Shown here piece after piece: positions 27,829-36,149 of a stretch of 64,000 nt of DNA. A program made the position numbers and the translations under genes. This stretch comes from Propioniciclava coleopterorum (GTDB taxonomy: Bacteria > Actinomycetota > Actinomycetes > Propionibacteriales > Propionibacteriaceae), in the NCBI RefSeq assembly GCF_011393335.1, contig NZ_CP049865.1, positions 2,374,722-2,438,721 on the forward strand, given 5' to 3'. Each line of letters starts with the position of its first letter. Within the stretch, counting starts at the first letter, position 1. Under the pieces are notes generated by a model that saw only the letters and a list, made by a program, of their open reading frames with translations, did not search any database and was not told where the DNA came from.

Positions 27829-29193
27829 ATGACGTTGCACCTGATCTCCGTCCATCACGCCGAGCACGGCCTGGCCGCGGTCGAGGCGGTCACCCCGCAG
27901 GTCGCCGGCCTCGGGCGCAGGCTGCTCGCCGACGACGCGGTCCGCGGGGCGGTCGTCCTGGCCACCTGCAACCGCGTCGAGGTCTACGTGGACGCCGACG
28001 CGCCGGCCGATCACGTGGCCGGCCGCGTCCGCGCCGCCCTGGGGGACGCCGAGCCGCACGAGGGCCCGCTCGCCGTCCGCGAGGACGCCGACGCGCTGCG
28101 CCACCTGTTCGACGTCGGCGCCGGCCTGGATTCGATGGTTGTGGGCGAGCGCGAGATCGCCGGCCAGTTGCGGCGCGCGCTGAAGGCCGCGCACCGCGAC
28201 GGCACCTCCTCGGGGCTGCTCACCGAGACGATCGAGCAGGCACTGCGCACCTCCCGCAAGGTGGCCCACCTGACGCGGCTGGCCACCACCGGCCGCTCGG
28301 TCGTCGCCGTGGGCCTCGACATGATCGCGCGCGAGTGGCCCGCGACCCGCGTTCTGCTGGTCGGGACGGGCGCCTACGCCGGGGCGGTCGTCGCCGCGCT
28401 GCGCGAGCGGGGCTGCGCCGACATCGCCGTGCACTCCTCCTCCGGACGCGCCGCCGCGTTCGCGGCCTCCCACCCCGGCACCCGCGCCGCGTCGGCGTCC
28501 CTGGTCGAGGCCCTGCGCGACACCGACGTGGTGCTCACCTGCCGCGGGCTGGGGCGTCCGGTGCTGACCGCGCCGCTGCTCGCCGAGGCGACCGACGGCC
28601 GCGCCGCCCCGCTCGCGGTGCTCGACCTGGCCGTCGCCCGCGACGTCGACCCCGCCGCCGGACGGCTGCCCGGCGTCCTGTTGGTCGATCTGCCCACCAT
28701 CCAGCGCCACGTCCCCGAGGCGTCCCGCCGCGAGGTCGGCCGGGCGCGCAACCTGGTGGACGAGGGCGTCAAGGACCTGGTCACCCGCCTGAAGGGACGC
28801 GAGATGGACCCCGCCGTCATCGCCCTGCGCGACACCGTGAACGCGATGGTGGCCGACGAGGTCGCCCGCCTGCCCCAGGGCCGACCCGTCACCGGCGAGG
28901 AGGCGGCACACGCCCTGCGGCGGCTGGCCGCCCGCCTGGTCCACGTGCCCAGCGTCCGGGCCCGCAAGGCCGCCCAGGAGGGGCGCGCCGAGGAGTACCT
29001 GTCGGCGCTGTCGGAGCTGTGGGGCATCGAGCCGGCCGTCCAGCCCCTGCTGGCGAACCTCGAGGTCGGCGGCGCCGACGAGCGCGACGTGGACGCGGCC
29101 GTGCCGCCCGACACCCTCGACTGCGACACCTGTCCGATCACCGGCCTGCGCCTGTCCGACCTCGGCGCACGCCCCGAGCTGGAGGCGATGTGA
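27829..29193 (+). CDS. hemA: Glutamyl-tRNA reductase
   Basis: 454 residues. HemA reduces Glu-tRNA(Glu) with NADPH to glutamate-1-semialdehyde, the first step of the C5 pathway. The catalytic Cys is C47 in VVLATCNRVEVY. The substrate helix (LDSMVVGEREIAGQLRRAL), NADPH-binding strand (RVLLVGTGAYAG) and C-terminal dimerisation domain are present. The normally conserved glycine motif GAGEMG reads GTGAYA, a modest variation. The ATG overlaps nothing upstream. The stop overlaps the GTG of cpfC. Confidence 0.95.
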   Translation: MTLHLISVHHAEHGLAAVEAVTPQVAGLGRRLLADDAVRGAVVLATCNRVEVYVDADAPADHVAGRVRAALGDAEPHEGPLAVREDADALRHLFDVGAGLDSMVVGEREIAGQLRRALKAAHRDGTSSGLLTETIEQALRTSRKVAHLTRLATTGRSVVAVGLDMIAREWPATRVLLVGTGAYAGAVVAALRERGCADIAVHSSSGRAAAFAASHPGTRAASASLVEALRDTDVVLTCRGLGRPVLTAPLLAEATDGRAAPLAVLDLAVARDVDPAAGRLPGVLLVDLPTIQRHVPEASRREVGRARNLVDEGVKDLVTRLKGREMDPAVIALRDTVNAMVADEVARLPQGRPVTGEEAAHALRRLAARLVHVPSVRARKAAQEGRAEEYLSALSELWGIEPAVQPLLANLEVGGADERDVDAAVPPDTLDCDTCPITGLRLSDLGARPELEAM

Positions 29194-30224
29194 GCTTCGA
29201 CCACGACGCGATCTGCGTGTTGTCCTACGGCGGCCCGCGGGGGCCGGAGGACGTGCTGCCGTTCATGCGGAACGCGACGCGCGGCCGCGGCATCCCGGAC
29301 GAACGGCTCGTCGAGGTGTCGGGTCACTACGCCCTGTTCGGCGGGGCGTCGCCGATCAACGGCCAGAACGAGGCCCTCGTCGAGGCGCTGCGGGCCGCCC
29401 TGGCCGAGCGCGGCATCGACGTCCCGATCGTGATCGGCAACCGGAACTGGACGCCGTACGTCGCCGACACCTTCACCGAGCTGGCCGCCGGCGGCGCCCG
29501 CCGCGTCCTGGCGCTGGCGACCTCGGCGTACGCGTCCTACTCCTCGTGCCGGCAGTACCGCGAGGACATCGCCGCCGCCCTCGCCGCGACCGGGGTGGAA
29601 CTCGAGCTGGACAAGATCGGGCCGTTCGCCGAGACCGACGGCTTCGTCACCGCCAACGCCGACGCGCTGCGCGCCGCGCTCGCGCAGGCCCAGGGCGAGC
29701 CGCGCGTCATCTTCGTGACGCACTCGATCCCCACCGCGATGAACGCGGCGTCCGGCCCGGGTGAGGGCAACACCTACGAACGGCAGCACCAGCGCGTCGC
29801 GGCCGCGATCGCCGCCGCGGTGGGCCTGCCCGAGGACCGGTGGGAGATCGCCTACTGCAGCCGCTCGGGCGCCCCGCACATCCCGTGGCTCGAGCCGGAC
29901 GTCAACGACCGCATGGAGGAACTCGCCGCGGCGGGCACCACGTCGGTGGTCACCGTCCCCTTCGGCTTCATCAGCGACCACATGGAGGTCGCCTACGACC
30001 TGGACACCCAGGCCGCCGAGACCGCGCAGCGCGTCGGGCAGTCCTACGTCCGCGCCGCCACCGCGGGCACGCACCCCGCGTTCGTCGCGATGCTGGCCGA
30101 CGCGATCGCCGACCCGCGCCCCGGGCAGGTCGGCGGGCTGCCGTCCTGCGGCGCCACCTGCTGCCTGTCGGGACGCCCCGGGGAGGCCAAGCCGGCCGCC
30201 TGCGGCGCCGACGCCACCGCCTGA
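29190..30224 (+). CDS. cpfC: Coproporphyrin ferrochelatase with probable [2Fe-2S] cluster
   Basis: 344 residues. It inserts Fe(II) into coproporphyrin III in the Gram-positive route. The catalytic His lies in IFVTHSIPTAMN and the metal-loading segment is HIPWLEPDVNDRMEEL. Cysteines expected for the actinobacterial [2Fe-2S] cluster are visible: one in IAYCSRSGAP and a C-terminal set in LPSCGATCCLSG, as in mycobacterial ferrochelatase. GTG 29190-29192 overlaps the hemA stop (ATGTGA). Also known as hemH. Confidence 0.95.
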   Translation: MSFDHDAICVLSYGGPRGPEDVLPFMRNATRGRGIPDERLVEVSGHYALFGGASPINGQNEALVEALRAALAERGIDVPIVIGNRNWTPYVADTFTELAAGGARRVLALATSAYASYSSCRQYREDIAAALAATGVELELDKIGPFAETDGFVTANADALRAALAQAQGEPRVIFVTHSIPTAMNAASGPGEGNTYERQHQRVAAAIAAAVGLPEDRWEIAYCSRSGAPHIPWLEPDVNDRMEELAAAGTTSVVTVPFGFISDHMEVAYDLDTQAAETAQRVGQSYVRAATAGTHPAFVAMLADAIADPRPGQVGGLPSCGATCCLSGRPGEAKPAACGADATA

Positions 30225-30248
30225 CCCGACCTCACCACAGGAGGAAGC

Positions 30249-31025
30249 ATGACCGATCGCCCCACCGCCCAGCCCGCCGGGCAGCCGCCCGCCAAGGTGC
30301 AGGGGGCGCCGTTCAGCGGCGACCCGCGCGACACCTACGTCGCGCCCGAGGAGGTCAACGCCGGCTCCCACTACGTGATGTACGCCGTGTTCTCGACGCT
30401 GGTGCCGCTGCCGGCCTCCGACGAGGAGCGCGGCGACGAGGTCGCGGCCGCCCTGCAGGCCGTCGAGGCCGCCGGCGTCACGGTGCGCGGCTGGTACGAC
30501 GTCGGCGGGTTCCGCGCGGACGCCGACCTGATGGGCTGGTTCCTCGCCGACGACCCCACCCGCATCCAGGCCGCCTACCACGCGCTGCGGAACTCCGATC
30601 TCGGCGGACGCCTCGACCCGGTGTGGTCGGCGGTCGGCGTCCACCGCGGCGCCGAGTTCAACAACGCCCACACGCCGTCGTGCTTCTCCGGGATCGCGCC
30701 GCGGCCGTGGCTGACGGTGTACCCGTTCGTCCGCAGCTACGAGTGGTACTACATGGACCCGGCCAAGCGCTCCCACATGCTGCGCACGCACGGCATGGCC
30801 GCCCGCGAGTTCCCCGACGTGCTGGGCTCCACCACCTCGGCGTTCGCGCTGGGCGACTACGAGTGGCTGCTGGCCTTCGAGGCCGACGAACTGCACCGGC
30901 TCGTCGACGCGATGCGCGCCCAGCGCGCCGTCGAGGCCCGGCTCCACGTCCGCGAGGAGACCCCGTTCTTCACCGGGCCCCGCGTCGAGTTGGCGGACTG
31001 GGCCACGCGCCAGCCCCTCGCCTGA
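30249..31025 (+). CDS. chdC: Coproheme decarboxylase (chlorite-dismutase family)
   Basis: 258 residues. ChdC (HemQ) oxidatively removes two propionate carboxyls of coproheme to give heme b. The core VRSYEWYYMDPAKR holds the conserved catalytic Tyr, and MLRTHGMAARE carries the proximal His. An N-terminal Pro/Gln-rich arm precedes the ferredoxin-like repeats. AGGAGG lies 6 bp before ATG 30249, after a 24-bp gap from cpfC. Its presence assigns the whole cluster to the coproporphyrin-dependent pathway. Confidence 0.96.
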   Translation: MTDRPTAQPAGQPPAKVQGAPFSGDPRDTYVAPEEVNAGSHYVMYAVFSTLVPLPASDEERGDEVAAALQAVEAAGVTVRGWYDVGGFRADADLMGWFLADDPTRIQAAYHALRNSDLGGRLDPVWSAVGVHRGAEFNNAHTPSCFSGIAPRPWLTVYPFVRSYEWYYMDPAKRSHMLRTHGMAAREFPDVLGSTTSAFALGDYEWLLAFEADELHRLVDAMRAQRAVEARLHVREETPFFTGPRVELADWATRQPLA

Positions 31026-31708
31026 TGGCCGCCTTCGAGGCGGTCCTGTTCGACTGCGACGGCGTCCTGGTCGACTCGGAGCCGATCACCAACCGCGTCC
31101 AGCGCGAGGTGCTGGCCGAACTCGGCTGGGAGCTGACCGAGGCCGAGGGCATCGCCCGCTTCGTCGGGCACGCCTTCGCCGACTTCGCCCCCGACATCCA
31201 CGAGGCGACCGGGGTCTGGATCGACGAGGCGTGGCTCGAGGGCTTCCGGGCCCGCCGGGACGCCGCCCTGCGCGCCGAACTGCGTCCGGTCCCCGGCGCC
31301 GCCGACGCGGTGAGGGCGATCGCGGACGCCCTGGGCGGACGCGTGGCGTGCGCCTCGGGGGCCGACCGCGCCAAGACGCAGATGCAGGTCGACATCGCCG
31401 GCCTGTCCGACGTGTTCGGGGACCGGATCTTCAGCGGCATGGAGTGCGTGCTGACCAAGCCCGCGCCCGACGTCTACCTGGCCGCCGCGGCGGCGCTCGG
31501 GGTCGACCCGGCCGCGTGCGCCGTGATCGAGGACTCGGCCGCCGGGGTGTCGGCGGGGCTGGCCGCCGGCGCCACCGTGTTCGGCTTCGCGCCGCAGGGC
31601 CCCACGCACCAGCTCCCCGAGGCCTTGTTGGCCCAGGGCGCGGCGGCGACCTTCTCGGCCATGGCGGACCTGCCCGCCCTGGTCCTCGGCGGGCGGCCGC
31701 GAGCGTGA
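31025..31708 (+). CDS. HAD-family phosphatase (beta-phosphoglucomutase-like)
   Basis: 227 residues. Motif I FDCDGVLVDSEP, motif II in ACASGADR, motif III TKPAPDVYLAAA and motif IV VIEDSAAGVSAG are all present with an alpha-helical cap. Sugar-phosphatase or phosphoglucomutase-like. The ATG overlaps the chdC stop (TGATG), so it is the fourth gene of the hemA-cpfC-chdC transcript, although no heme role is implied. Downstream, a GTGA overlap leads to a small membrane protein. Confidence 0.88.
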   Translation: MAAFEAVLFDCDGVLVDSEPITNRVQREVLAELGWELTEAEGIARFVGHAFADFAPDIHEATGVWIDEAWLEGFRARRDAALRAELRPVPGAADAVRAIADALGGRVACASGADRAKTQMQVDIAGLSDVFGDRIFSGMECVLTKPAPDVYLAAAAALGVDPAACAVIEDSAAGVSAGLAAGATVFGFAPQGPTHQLPEALLAQGAAATFSAMADLPALVLGGRPRA

Positions 31709-31914
31709 CAGCGCCCGAGCCGCCGCGATCCCCGCAGCCGCCCCGGCGCCACCCGCTCAGCCTGTGGCTGCTGGTCGCGGCGTTCGTGCTCGTGCTGGTG
31801 ATCAGCCTGCCCGGGGTGGCCGAGTCGGCCTCGGACCGGGCGCTGTCGATCGGCGCGGGCGTCGGCCTGGCCGGGGTGGCCTGGAGCCTTCTGCGGGAGT
31901 ACCGGCGCCGCTAG
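31705..31914 (+). CDS. Small two-helix membrane protein, unknown
   Basis: 69 residues from GTG 31705-31707, which overlaps the preceding HAD stop (GTGA). A Pro/Arg-rich cytosolic head of ~17 residues is followed by helices LWLLVAAFVLVLVISLPGV and ALSIGAGVGLAGVAWSLL and a short basic tail (REYRRR). The overlap and clean two-helix layout support a real gene. No family recognised. Confidence 0.55.
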   Translation: MTAPEPPRSPQPPRRHPLSLWLLVAAFVLVLVISLPGVAESASDRALSIGAGVGLAGVAWSLLREYRRR

Positions 31915-31924
31915 CGTGGGCGTC

Positions 31925-32658
31925 ATGTCCACCGAGGAGATGCGGCGCCGCGCGGCGGCCTTCGCCGGCACCGGCGCCGAGTACCACCGGCTGCGCCCGT
32001 CCTACCCGGGGCCCACCGTCGACTGGATGGTGCCCGCCGACGCGCGCGTCGTCCTCGACCTCGGCGCCGGCACCGGACGCCTCACCGACGCCCTGGTCGC
32101 GCGCGGCCTCGACGTCGTGGCGGTCGACCCGTCGGCGTCCATGCTCGCCGTCCTGGCCGCCCGGCTGCCCGGGGTGGTCGCCGTCGCCGGTACCGCGGAG
32201 GCCACAGGGTTGCCCGACGCGTCGGTGGACGCGATCGTCGTGGGGCAGGCCTGGCACTGGATGGATCCGGACGCCGCCTCGGCGGAGGCCGCCCGGGTGC
32301 TGCGTCCCGGCGGCACCCTGGCCATGGCGTGGAACCAGTTCGTCCCCGCCCCGGCTGGCAGACCGAGTTCGACGCGATCCAGCACTCCGCCCGCGGGATC
32401 GACCTGGCCGACGAGCAGGACGCCGCCGCCCGGGCGCCCTTCACCGACCGGGCCGAGGAGCGCTGGACGTGGACGCGGGAGGTGCCCGCGGAGGACTTCC
32501 TGCAGCGCTACACCACGCACTCGCCGTTCCTCGTGCAGGACGCGCAGGAGCAGCAGCGCCGGCTGTCGGGTTGGCGCGCCCTCCTCGACGCGCACGCCGG
32601 CGCCCACGTCACCGAGCACTACGAGACGCGGGCCTGGCGGTTCCGGCTGCCCGCGTGA
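31925..32658 (+). CDS. SAM-dependent methyltransferase (class I), frameshifted
   Basis: The SAM-binding part runs VVLDLGAGTGRLTDALVARG, VVAVDPSASMLAVL, GQAWHWMDPDAASAEAARVL, RPGGTLAMAWNQF, then the frame changes; the C-terminal part (GWQTEFDAIQHSARG, FLQRYTTHSPFLVQD, AWRFRLPA) is in another frame. Restoring one C in the CCCC run at 32349-32352 joins them into ~244 residues, the usual length. The HWMD motif is typical of the UbiE/YcgJ-like group with unknown small-molecule substrates. ATG 31925 is 11 bp after the small membrane protein gene. Confidence 0.85.
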
Positions 32659-32685
32659 GGACCACCCCCGGCGAGCCGGCGGGCC

Positions 32686-33432
32686 TCAGCGCACCTGGGC
32701 GAAGAACCGCACCAGTTCGGCGGTGATCTGCGCCTCGGCGGTGGCGCGATCCACGTCGGGGACGCCGTCGCCGGCCTGCGGGCCGTAGCGCCCGAAGAAG
32801 CTGTGGACCGCGCCGGGCACCGTCACCAGCCGTGTCCCGGCGGGCAGGCTGCCCACCCCGGCGCGCACCCGATCGGGATCGGCCACCCCGTCGTTGCCGG
32901 CCAGCAGCGACACGGCCGGGAACGGGGCGTCGACGAGGTCGGCATTGTCGGGCGGGTAGGCCGCCAGCAGGACCAGGCCCGCGACGGCGTCCGGGTGCGC
33001 GGCGGCGTAGGAGGCCGCCATCGCCCCGCCGAGCGAATGCCCGCCCACCACCACCGGCAGCCCGCCGGCCAACTCGGACGCCAACCGCTCGGCCCGGTCG
33101 GTGCCCAGGACCGCGAGGTCGAGCGGCATCTCGGGGATGAGCGTCCGGACGCCGTGGGCCGCGAGCGCGTGCCCGATCCACTCGTAGGCCTGCGGCCGGA
33201 CCAGCCCGCCCGGGTAGAGCACGAACGCGACCCGCGCGTCGCCCTGGGCCGGGTCGACGACCAGCACGCGGCCGCCCGCCTCCGCGAGCCGGACGCGCGC
33301 CGGGGCGTCGGGGACGGCGGCGTCCTGCCCGACGACGAGCGGCGTGCGCAGCACGTACGGCTGGGCCAGGCCGACGCCGTAGCCCAGCAGCCCGAGGATC
33401 ACGGCCAACAGGAGTCCCGTGCGCTTCTTCAC
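32686..33432 (-). CDS. Membrane-anchored or exported alpha/beta hydrolase
   Basis: About 248 residues from GTG 33430-33432. A basic-hydrophobic start (KKRTGLLLAVILGLLGYGVG) looks like a signal anchor. The rest is an alpha/beta hydrolase: LYPGGLVRPQAYEWIG, nucleophile elbow GGHSLGGAMAASY, acid in SLLAGNDGVAD and catalytic His in PGAVHSFFGRY. It resembles the exported hydrolase group of actinobacteria (dienelactone-hydrolase-like). Substrate unknown. Its end is convergent with the methyltransferase gene. Confidence 0.75.
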   Translation of the reverse strand: MKKRTGLLLAVILGLLGYGVGLAQPYVLRTPLVVGQDAAVPDAPARVRLAEAGGRVLVVDPAQGDARVAFVLYPGGLVRPQAYEWIGHALAAHGVRTLIPEMPLDLAVLGTDRAERLASELAGGLPVVVGGHSLGGAMAASYAAAHPDAVAGLVLLAAYPPDNADLVDAPFPAVSLLAGNDGVADPDRVRAGVGSLPAGTRLVTVPGAVHSFFGRYGPQAGDGVPDVDRATAEAQITAELVRFFAQVR

Positions 33433-33587
33433 CCCGCCATTGTCCCGGCACCCGCGCGTCGCCCGCGTCATCGCCCGCCGCGGGGGCTCCCGCCCCGAGG
33501 GGGATCGCGGCGGAGAAGCGCGCGGCGCGCCGCCTGACCCGCTCCGAGTGATCGCCCTGACAACGCCTGAGGCGCTAGATTCCCGGG

Positions 33588-34229
33588 ATGGACGTCCTGA
33601 TTCTGGGTGGCCACGGAAAGGTGGCCCTGCTTCTCGCACCGCTGCTCGTCGCGCGCGGTGACACCGTCGACTCGGTCATCCGCAACCCGGAACAGGCCGA
33701 TGCGGTCCGGGCCTCGGGTGCCAACCCGATCGTCGCCGACATCGAGTCGCTCAGCACCGATGCCCTGGCCGACCTGATCCACGGCCACCACGCGGTGGTG
33801 TGGTCCGCGGGAGCCGGGGGCGGCGACCCGCAGCGCACCTACGCGGTGGACAAGGACGCGGCCATCCGCTCGATCGACGCCGCCGAGCACGCCGGCGTGC
33901 GGCGCTACGTGATGGTGTCCTACTTCGGATCCGACCTGAACCACGGCGTCGAAGCGGGCAGCGGGTTCTTCCCGTACGCCGAGGCCAAGGCGGCCGCGGA
34001 CACCTACCTGCGCGCCAGCGACCTGTCGTGGACGGTCGTCAGCCCGAGCACGCTGACCCTGGAGGCGCCCACGGGCAGGATCGACGCGGCGGCGTCCACC
34101 TCGGGCAGCGTGAGCCGGGCCGACGTGGCGGGCGTGATCGCCGCCGTTCTCGCCAACCCGACCACGGCCGGGCGCACGATCCGGTTCAACTCCGGGGAGA
34201 CGGAGATCGCGGCCGCGGTCGCCCGCTGA
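33588..34229 (+). CDS. NAD(P)-binding SDR/NmrA-like epimerase
   Basis: 213 residues of the atypical short-chain dehydrogenase family (YwnB/NmrA-like). N-terminal GGHGKVALLLAP is the dinucleotide-binding loop; VWSAGAGGGDPQRTY, YVMVSYFGSD and the YAEAKAAADTYLRAS helix (with Tyr/Lys pair) follow. Small stand-alone members may be NAD(P)H sensors or oxidoreductases. It lies alone, divergent from the preceding hydrolase. Confidence 0.85.
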   Translation: MDVLILGGHGKVALLLAPLLVARGDTVDSVIRNPEQADAVRASGANPIVADIESLSTDALADLIHGHHAVVWSAGAGGGDPQRTYAVDKDAAIRSIDAAEHAGVRRYVMVSYFGSDLNHGVEAGSGFFPYAEAKAAADTYLRASDLSWTVVSPSTLTLEAPTGRIDAAASTSGSVSRADVAGVIAAVLANPTTAGRTIRFNSGETEIAAAVAR

Positions 34230-34236
34230 GGGCGGC

Positions 34237-34872
34237 TCAGACGGGGCGCGTCACGGCGGCGCGGGGTCGGCGGCGCCGCCGCACGCCCGCCCGGACGAGC
34301 TCGAGTTCGGCCAGGGCGGCCATCGCGTGCGGGTCGCCCGCGCGCCAGGCGGCCACCGGGTCGGCGCCGATGCTGCGCAGTTCGTCGATGGGCTGGGTGG
34401 CCAGCGCGCGCAGCGCCAGCAGGTCGGTGCCGTCGGCGGTGTCCACCAGCGCCCGCACCTCGGCGGCCCGGCGGGCGAACGCCAGCCGGCGGGGGACCCA
34501 GAGGATCAGGATGATCGCGACGGGGATCACGAAGGCCAGCGCGCCCGCGACGGTGGCGGTCTGCTCGATCGCCGCCACCTGCCCGGACGCGGAGGCGGCC
34601 AGGTCGCCCAGGGTGCCGGCCATCCCGTCGAGCGGTTGCCGCAGACCGTCCCCGACCAGGGGGATGCCGGCGGCCTGGTTCGCCGCGTCCGCGGCCTGCC
34701 GGCGCAGGTCCTCGGCGAGCCCGGCGGCCTGCCGCGACGGCTCCGCCACGGCGCGGATCACGCCGTCGGTCAGCCGGCCCGCGAACCACCAGGCCACGCA
34801 CCACAGCAGCACGAAGGCGTCGGCCGCGATCTGCCGGGCCAGGCGCCACGACGGGCGGGCGTAGAACTGCAT
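34237..34872 (-). CDS. Two-helix membrane protein, unknown
   Basis: 211 residues. Helix 1 at about 18-35 (DAFVLLWCVAWWFAG) and helix 2 at about 108-130 (VAGALAFVIPVAIILILWVP) flank a ~70-residue outward-facing Ala/Gln-rich helical segment; a cytosolic Arg-rich tail ends the protein. ATG 34870-34872 overlaps the ilvA stop (TGATG). This architecture recurs in actinobacteria next to ilvA, but no function is known to me. Confidence 0.6.
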   Translation of the reverse strand: MQFYARPSWRLARQIAADAFVLLWCVAWWFAGRLTDGVIRAVAEPSRQAAGLAEDLRRQAADAANQAAGIPLVGDGLRQPLDGMAGTLGDLAASASGQVAAIEQTATVAGALAFVIPVAIILILWVPRRLAFARRAAEVRALVDTADGTDLLALRALATQPIDELRSIGADPVAAWRAGDPHAMAALAELELVRAGVRRRRRPRAAVTRPV

Positions 34873-36149
34873 CAGAGCATGAACCGGTAGAAGGGGCTGT
34901 CGGGGTCGACGGGCTCCGCCTTGATCGGGCTCCGCTCGATCCGGACGAGCAGCTCGGGCAGGCTGGCGGGGTCGCCCAGTTCGATGCCGACCAGGGCGGG
35001 GCCGACGTCGCGGTTGCTGCGCTTGACGTACTCGAAGTGCGTGATGTCGTCCTCGGGGCCCAGCACCTCGTCGAGGAAGCGGCGCAGCGCCCCCGGCTCC
35101 TGGGGGAAGCTGACCAGGAAGTAGTGCTTGCGGCCCTCGTACAGCAGCGACCGCTCCACGATCTCCGCGTACCGCGACACGTCGTTGTTGCCGCCGGAGA
35201 TCACCGCGACGACGAGTTCGCCGCGGCGCGGCGGGTCCAGCCGCAGCGACGCGGTCGCCAGGGCGCCCGCCGGCTCGGCGATGATGCCGTCGGACTGGTA
35301 CAGCGACAGCATCTCCGAGCAGATGGCGCCCTCGGGGACCGACAGCAGCCGCGGCGCGTGCCGCGACGCGATGGCGAACGTGACGTCGCCGGCCCGGCGC
35401 ACCGCGGCGCCGTCCACGAACGTGTCGATGCGGCCCAGGCTGGTGGGCCTGCCGGCGTCCATCGCGGCGGCCATGCAGGCGGCGCCGGTGGGCTCGACGG
35501 CGGTGATCGCGGTGTGGGGTGAGCGCGCGGCGAGCCACACCAGGCTGCCGGCCAGCAGGCCGCCCCCGCCGACGGGCAGGATCATCCGGTCGGGCTCGCG
35601 GCCCAGTTGCTCGACGGTCTCCTTCGCGACGGTGCCCTGGCCCGCGATGGTGCGGGCGTCGTCGAAGGCGGGCACGATCGTCGACCCGGACGCCGCCGCG
35701 GCCTCCTCCGCGGCCGCCGAGGACTCGTCGTAGGAGTCGCCCACGACGACGAGCTCCACGAACTCGCGCCCGAAGTGCCGCATCCGGTCGCGCTTCTGCC
35801 GCGGCGTGGTGGACGGCACGAAGATCCGGCCCGCGATGCCGAGGGCGGCGCACGCCATGGCGACGCCCTGGCCGTGGTTCCCGGCGGAGGCCGCGATGAC
35901 GCCGGCGGCGCGCTCGGCGTCGCTGAGCTGCGCGATCAGGTTGTAGGCGCCCCGGATCTTGTAGGAGCGGACCGGTTGCAGGTCCTCCCGCTTGAGCCAG
36001 ATCTCCGCGCCGGTGGCGGCCGACAGCCGTTCGTTGTACTGCAGCGGCGTCTCCGAGATGACGCCGGCCAGCCGGACGCTCGCAGCGTCGACGTCCGCGA
36101 CGGTGACGGGCAACGGGTCGCGGCTGGTGCCCGCGGGAAGGTGGCTCAC
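34872..36149 (-). CDS. ilvA: Threonine ammonia-lyase (threonine deaminase)
   Basis: 425 residues. IlvA deaminates threonine to 2-oxobutyrate, the first step of isoleucine synthesis. The PLP lysine sits in RSYKIRGAYN, the phosphate-binding loop is SAGNHGQGVA, and GGGGLLAGS follows. A C-terminal ACT-like regulatory domain (HYFLVSFPQEPGALRRFL, HFEYVKRSNRDVG) suggests allosteric control by isoleucine. GTG 36147-36149 overlaps the rmuC stop by 4 bp. Confidence 0.94.
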   Translation of the reverse strand: MSHLPAGTSRDPLPVTVADVDAASVRLAGVISETPLQYNERLSAATGAEIWLKREDLQPVRSYKIRGAYNLIAQLSDAERAAGVIAASAGNHGQGVAMACAALGIAGRIFVPSTTPRQKRDRMRHFGREFVELVVVGDSYDESSAAAEEAAAASGSTIVPAFDDARTIAGQGTVAKETVEQLGREPDRMILPVGGGGLLAGSLVWLAARSPHTAITAVEPTGAACMAAAMDAGRPTSLGRIDTFVDGAAVRRAGDVTFAIASRHAPRLLSVPEGAICSEMLSLYQSDGIIAEPAGALATASLRLDPPRRGELVVAVISGGNNDVSRYAEIVERSLLYEGRKHYFLVSFPQEPGALRRFLDEVLGPEDDITHFEYVKRSNRDVGPALVGIELGDPASLPELLVRIERSPIKAEPVDPDSPFYRFML

